Shown here piece after piece: positions 6,734 to 9,205 of a stretch of 9,205 bases of DNA (the first letter of the stretch is position 1; each line of letters begins with the position of its first letter). The DNA comes from Bacteroidia bacterium (lineage in GTDB: Bacteria > Bacteroidota > Bacteroidia > Bacteroidales > VadinHA17): assembly GCA_026391515.1 (NCBI GenBank), contig JAPLEC010000273.1, positions 1-9,205 of the forward strand. Reading direction: 5' to 3'. The position numbers and the translations under genes are program-made. The notes under the pieces are model-generated. The model did no database searches and was not told the DNA's origin. It saw nothing but the letters and a program-made list of their open reading frames with translations.

Positions 6734-8188
6734 TTATTGTATTTGAGAAAATGCCATTAATCGTTTTAGCCATGCAATAGCCGTATTGAAGTCAGCAACT
6801 GCTTCGACTTGCTTAAGTTCATAGTCGAGCGTCTGCTGTCGTACGCGCAGTACATCAGTCAGTCCTGACGAAGACGTCGAGAAGCTTTTTAGCATAAGAT
6901 CAAGAGATTTTGAAGCCAGGTTATATTGATTTTCATAAAGTTGTACCCTTCGCTGTGCATCCTGATACAACTGTACTGCCTGATAGTACTCTGTCTGCAA
7001 TGTATTGGCAGTTGCCTGATAATTTTGTGATGCCGCTATACTAAGCAGATCTGCTTCTTTTTGCATTGCAGTATATTTTTTCCTGTAAATTGGTAAAGTA
7101 ACACTAACCATTGGCATTATCATGTCCTTCCCATTCATAGAAGATGTTGACATTTCGTTTTTACCAATAAAAGAATAGTTCAAACCTAAACCTACCATAG
7201 GATAACTCATTCCGGTAACCATTTTTTTACGTGCTGAATAGGATTGCTTTTCAAATTCCAACATACTTAGCATTGGATTTTTTACAAGGATACTGTCAGA
7301 AATAGCTATCAGTGATAATCCCAGTGAATCAACAGATAAGGTTTCACCAGTGAAAACCGGTGAACCCGGTGATCTGCTGAGGTAACTGTTAAACAGAGCA
7401 ATAACAGTTCGTTCCTGATTTTTCAGAAGAGCAATATTATTTTCAAGTTCCCCGGTTTCTATCTGAATTCTGTACAAGTCTGCAAGACCTGAGCTGGCTG
7501 ATGATGAACCCATTGAACCGGTCTGCATTGGGGAGGCAGTCTGATTTGATGTTGCAGAAGCACTATTAACCTGATTACCACCCATGCTCTGCATACCAGA
7601 AGAACCACCTGCACTATTGTTCTGAGAAGAACCTGAAGACATACCTGTGCCTGCAGATGTTGCTCCGGAGCCACCTGTAGGAGAAACTTTAAACCGTATT
7701 ATTGCTAGTCGTTCAATTACTTTAAGGATTTCAATGTTCTTTTCAGAAATTGAGATATCCTTCCGTACTTTAAATAATTCGTACCATGTCCGCTGAACAT
7801 CATAAAAAACCTGCAATTTGGCATCCCGGAAAACCTCAAATTTTGCATTTGCCATCAGCCTCATTTCGTCTTTAGCATTCCTGAGTACACCAAACCAGGG
7901 GAACATTTGCATCAGTCTTAAATCGGCTACCTGATTGCCGTTAACAAGCTCCATCGGTTTAAGGAATACACCAAGACTTAATTCAGGATCGGATAGACTT
8001 CCAACCTGAGGAATCTTTTGCAACGCTGCCTGATACTCAGTGAATCTTTGCTGAACTGTCGGATTGTTTTTCGCAGCAATTTCGAGATATCTAAGAAGCG
8101 AATCAGGGTATTGCTGGCTGCTGGCAACAATCCAGCTACCCAGTGCAATAAATGTAATCAGTAATTTTTTATATGCTGTTGTTTTCAT
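6734..8188 (-). CDS. TolC-family outer-membrane efflux channel with Ser/Gly/Met-rich insertion
   Basis: The 484-residue protein has a signal peptide (about 1-25, ending ASSQ) and the two-fold repeat of outer-membrane efflux proteins. Repeat one includes NNPTVQQRFTEYQAALQKIP (41-60), SDPELSLGV (66-74), QMFPWFG (94-100), a long helix (about 105-168), a tip turn, and a returning helix from GLADLYRIQIETGELENNIA (234-253). Repeat two includes KNPMLSMLEFEKQ (303-315), SVTLPIYRKK (362-371), a long helix (about 375-435), and the tip STSSSGLTDVLRVRQQTLDY (437-456). The trimer would form the outer-membrane and periplasmic tunnel for export with the adjacent adaptor and RND pump. Residues 171-233 are an uncharged low-complexity insert at the first tip. 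The probable extracellular loop at 346-360 has five Met residues. The start overlaps the pump gene by 20 bases, suggesting coupled translation. Length exceeds the usual 410-460 residues mainly through the insert. Confidence 0.9.
   Translation of the reverse strand: MKTTAYKKLLITFIALGSWIVASSQQYPDSLLRYLEIAAKNNPTVQQRFTEYQAALQKIPQVGSLSDPELSLGVFLKPMELVNGNQVADLRLMQMFPWFGVLRNAKDEMRLMANAKFEVFRDAKLQVFYDVQRTWYELFKVRKDISISEKNIEILKVIERLAIIRFKVSPTGGSGATSAGTGMSSGSSQNNSAGGSSGMQSMGGNQVNSASATSNQTASPMQTGSMGSSSASSGLADLYRIQIETGELENNIALLKNQERTVIALFNSYLSRSPGSPVFTGETLSVDSLGLSLIAISDSILVKNPMLSMLEFEKQSYSARKKMVTGMSYPMVGLGLNYSFIGKNEMSTSSMNGKDMIMPMVSVTLPIYRKKYTAMQKEADLLSIAASQNYQATANTLQTEYYQAVQLYQDAQRRVQLYENQYNLASKSLDLMLKSFSTSSSGLTDVLRVRQQTLDYELKQVEAVADFNTAIAWLKRLMAFSQIQ
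7490..7678 (-). other. Low-complexity Ser/Gly/Met/Asn/Gln-rich insert within the TolC-like channel
   Basis: This segment encodes residues 171-233 of the channel protein. By my count of 63 residues there are 20 Ser, 13 Gly, 7 Ala, 6 Thr, 5 Met, 5 Asn, 5 Gln, 1 Val and 1 Pro, with no charged or aromatic residue. It separates the helix ending RLAIIRFKVSP from the helix starting GLADLYRI. In TolC relatives only a short turn with a conserved Gly and Asp lies there, as in the second repeat of this same protein (STSSSGLTDVL). Codons vary, so it is not a recent simple-repeat expansion. Confidence 0.85.
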
Positions 8189-9205
8189 CTTCCAATTGAT
8201 TATTAATAGTTTGAACAGCTGTTTTATTTTTCCGGCTTACTTCTCCTTCTCTCCACATTGCCTGAAACAGTGGGACAACAAAAACTGTCATTACCTGTAT
8301 TATCATTCCACCGAACATTGGAATTGCCATAGGGACCATTATATCAGCTCCTTTTCCTGTTGATGAAAGAACCGGCAGCAGGGCAATAACTGCGACAGCT
8401 GTAGTCATCATTGCGGGACGAACACGTTTTTTCCCGGCAATAACAACTGCCTCACGTACATCATGGGTAGTAGCAGGTTTCTTATCTTTAAAGACTTGGT
8501 GAATATAGGTACCCATTATTACCCCATCGTTGGTTGCAATCCCAAACAGGGCAATAAATCCCACCCAGACTGCCACACTAAGATTAATTGTGTGCATCTG
8601 GAACATATCACGAAGGTTTAATCCCGCAATAGAGAAGTTCATGAACCAATCCTGCCCGTACAACCAAAGCATTAAAAATCCGCCTGAGAAAGCAACAAAA
8701 ACACCGGAGAAGTGAATAAATGAAGCAGTAATTGTGCGGAATTGGAAAAACAATAAAAGAAATATCAATATTAAGCTTATTGGGATAACTATGGCCAGTC
8801 TTCTTGCAGCTCTTATCTGATTTTCATAATTACCTGCAAATTTGTAAGTAACTCCGGGAGGAAGGATTATTTCTCCCGAGTCGATTTTATCCTTTAAGTT
8901 CTTTGCGGCTTCTTCTACCACATCAACTTCGGCTTTTTCTTCCAGTTTATCAAAAATAACAAAACCAACGAGGAAGGTATTTTCACTTCTGATCATCTGG
9001 GCACCACGTGTGTAATCTATATCAGCTATTTCTCCAAGGGGTATCTGCACACCATTCATTGCAGGGACAAGAATCCGTTTTAAATCCTCTGGATTATCGC
9101 GTAGTTCACGGGCGTACCTTACCCTTAACGGGAAGCGTTCCCGGCCTTCAACCGAGGTTGAAAGTGTCATCCCTCCGACAGCAACCTGCAATATTTCCTG
9201 AACAT
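8169..9205 (-). CDS. Heavy-metal efflux RND pump (CusA/CzcA-like), C-terminal part, cut by window edge
   Basis: The frame is open to the right edge, so about 345 C-terminal residues of a protein of roughly 1000 or more are seen. The codon at 9191 is TTG, and the frame continues upstream as VQEI, matching the usual RND text, so 9191 is not a start. Numbered from that TTG, VEGRERFPLRVRYARELRD (14-32) is diagnostic of heavy-metal RND pumps. The periplasmic porter domain ends near 120. TM8 (about 130-150), TM9 (155-178), TM10 (204-230), TM11 (258-279) and TM12 (286-312) follow, then a hydrophilic tail. ATND (219-222) and VRPAMMT (257-263) lie where proton-relay residues of CusA are found. A periplasmic TM9-TM10 loop is enlarged (about 180-202). 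It uses the proton gradient to export metal through the downstream channel and adaptor. Its stop lies 20 bases inside the channel gene. The metal-binding Met cluster of CusA lies outside the window. Confidence 0.93.
   Translation of the reverse strand, partial: VQEILQVAVGGMTLSTSVEGRERFPLRVRYARELRDNPEDLKRILVPAMNGVQIPLGEIADIDYTRGAQMIRSENTFLVGFVIFDKLEEKAEVDVVEEAAKNLKDKIDSGEIILPPGVTYKFAGNYENQIRAARRLAIVIPISLILIFLLLFFQFRTITASFIHFSGVFVAFSGGFLMLWLYGQDWFMNFSIAGLNLRDMFQMHTINLSVAVWVGFIALFGIATNDGVIMGTYIHQVFKDKKPATTHDVREAVVIAGKKRVRPAMMTTAVAVIALLPVLSSTGKGADIMVPMAIPMFGGMIIQVMTVFVVPLFQAMWREGEVSRKNKTAVQTINNQLEDENNSI

Noticed and set aside
7459..7674. 71-codon minus-strand frame covering the low-complexity insert
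   Set aside because: It is a shifted frame that exists because the Ser/Gly-rich codons avoid stops; I also considered a frameshift in the channel gene here, but the main frame keeps family motifs on both sides of the insert.
8064..8363. 99-codon plus-strand open frame across the pump-channel junction
   Set aside because: It is antisense to two well-supported genes, has no recognisable motif and no plausible start context; it mirrors coding sequence on the other strand.
9189..9191. TTG as start codon of the RND protein
   Set aside because: The frame continues upstream as VQEI, which fits the conserved RND sequence, and the piece lacks the N-terminal two thirds; it is simply cut by the window edge.

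Overview
The window looks like a chromosomal piece of a Bacteroidota (Bacteroidetes) genome, probably an environmental Bacteroidales-like lineage. This is inferred from the AT-leaning base composition, starts that mostly lack a Shine-Dalgarno sequence, and the protein types: a secreted M1 peptidase, an exported COG4122-type methyltransferase, and an RND/TolC/adaptor set whose adaptor carries a heavy-metal-binding domain. I ran no database search, so the lineage call is provisional. Coding density is very high. There are six main genes plus a seventh cut by the right edge, only two real intergenic gaps (111 and 79 bases), and no stretch above 300 bases without a gene. I found no tRNA, rRNA, CRISPR array, insertion sequence or riboswitch.

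Left part (minus strand, 1-3183): a secreted zinc aminopeptidase of family M1 with an N-terminal TPR-like region is followed, with stop and start sharing one base (TGATG), by an ArnT/PMT-like membrane glycosyltransferase. That gene runs off the left edge. The two are probably co-transcribed from a promoter in the 111-base divergent gap at 3184-3294.

Middle (plus strand, 3295-5322): a class I SAM-dependent O-methyltransferase that carries a signal peptide, which is unusual for a SAM-dependent enzyme. Twelve bases later comes a 12-TM APC-superfamily amino-acid permease. The two are probably one transcription unit.

Right part (minus strand, 5402-9205): a tripartite heavy-metal (copper/silver-type) efflux system in the order RND pump (C-terminal part only), TolC-like outer-membrane channel, periplasmic adaptor. 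Pump and channel genes overlap by 20 bases, and channel and adaptor are 12 bases apart. Together they would carry metal ions from the periplasm or inner membrane to the outside. The most striking point is a roughly 63-residue uncharged Ser/Gly/Met/Asn-rich insertion in the channel protein, placed at the first of the two helical-hairpin turns that form the periplasmic tip, where the adaptor docks. The adaptor has an N-terminal Cys/His/Met metal-binding domain and a Met/His-bearing C-terminal tail. The pump has a Met/His-containing insert in a periplasmic loop. These segments may form a chain of soft-metal ligands along the export path.
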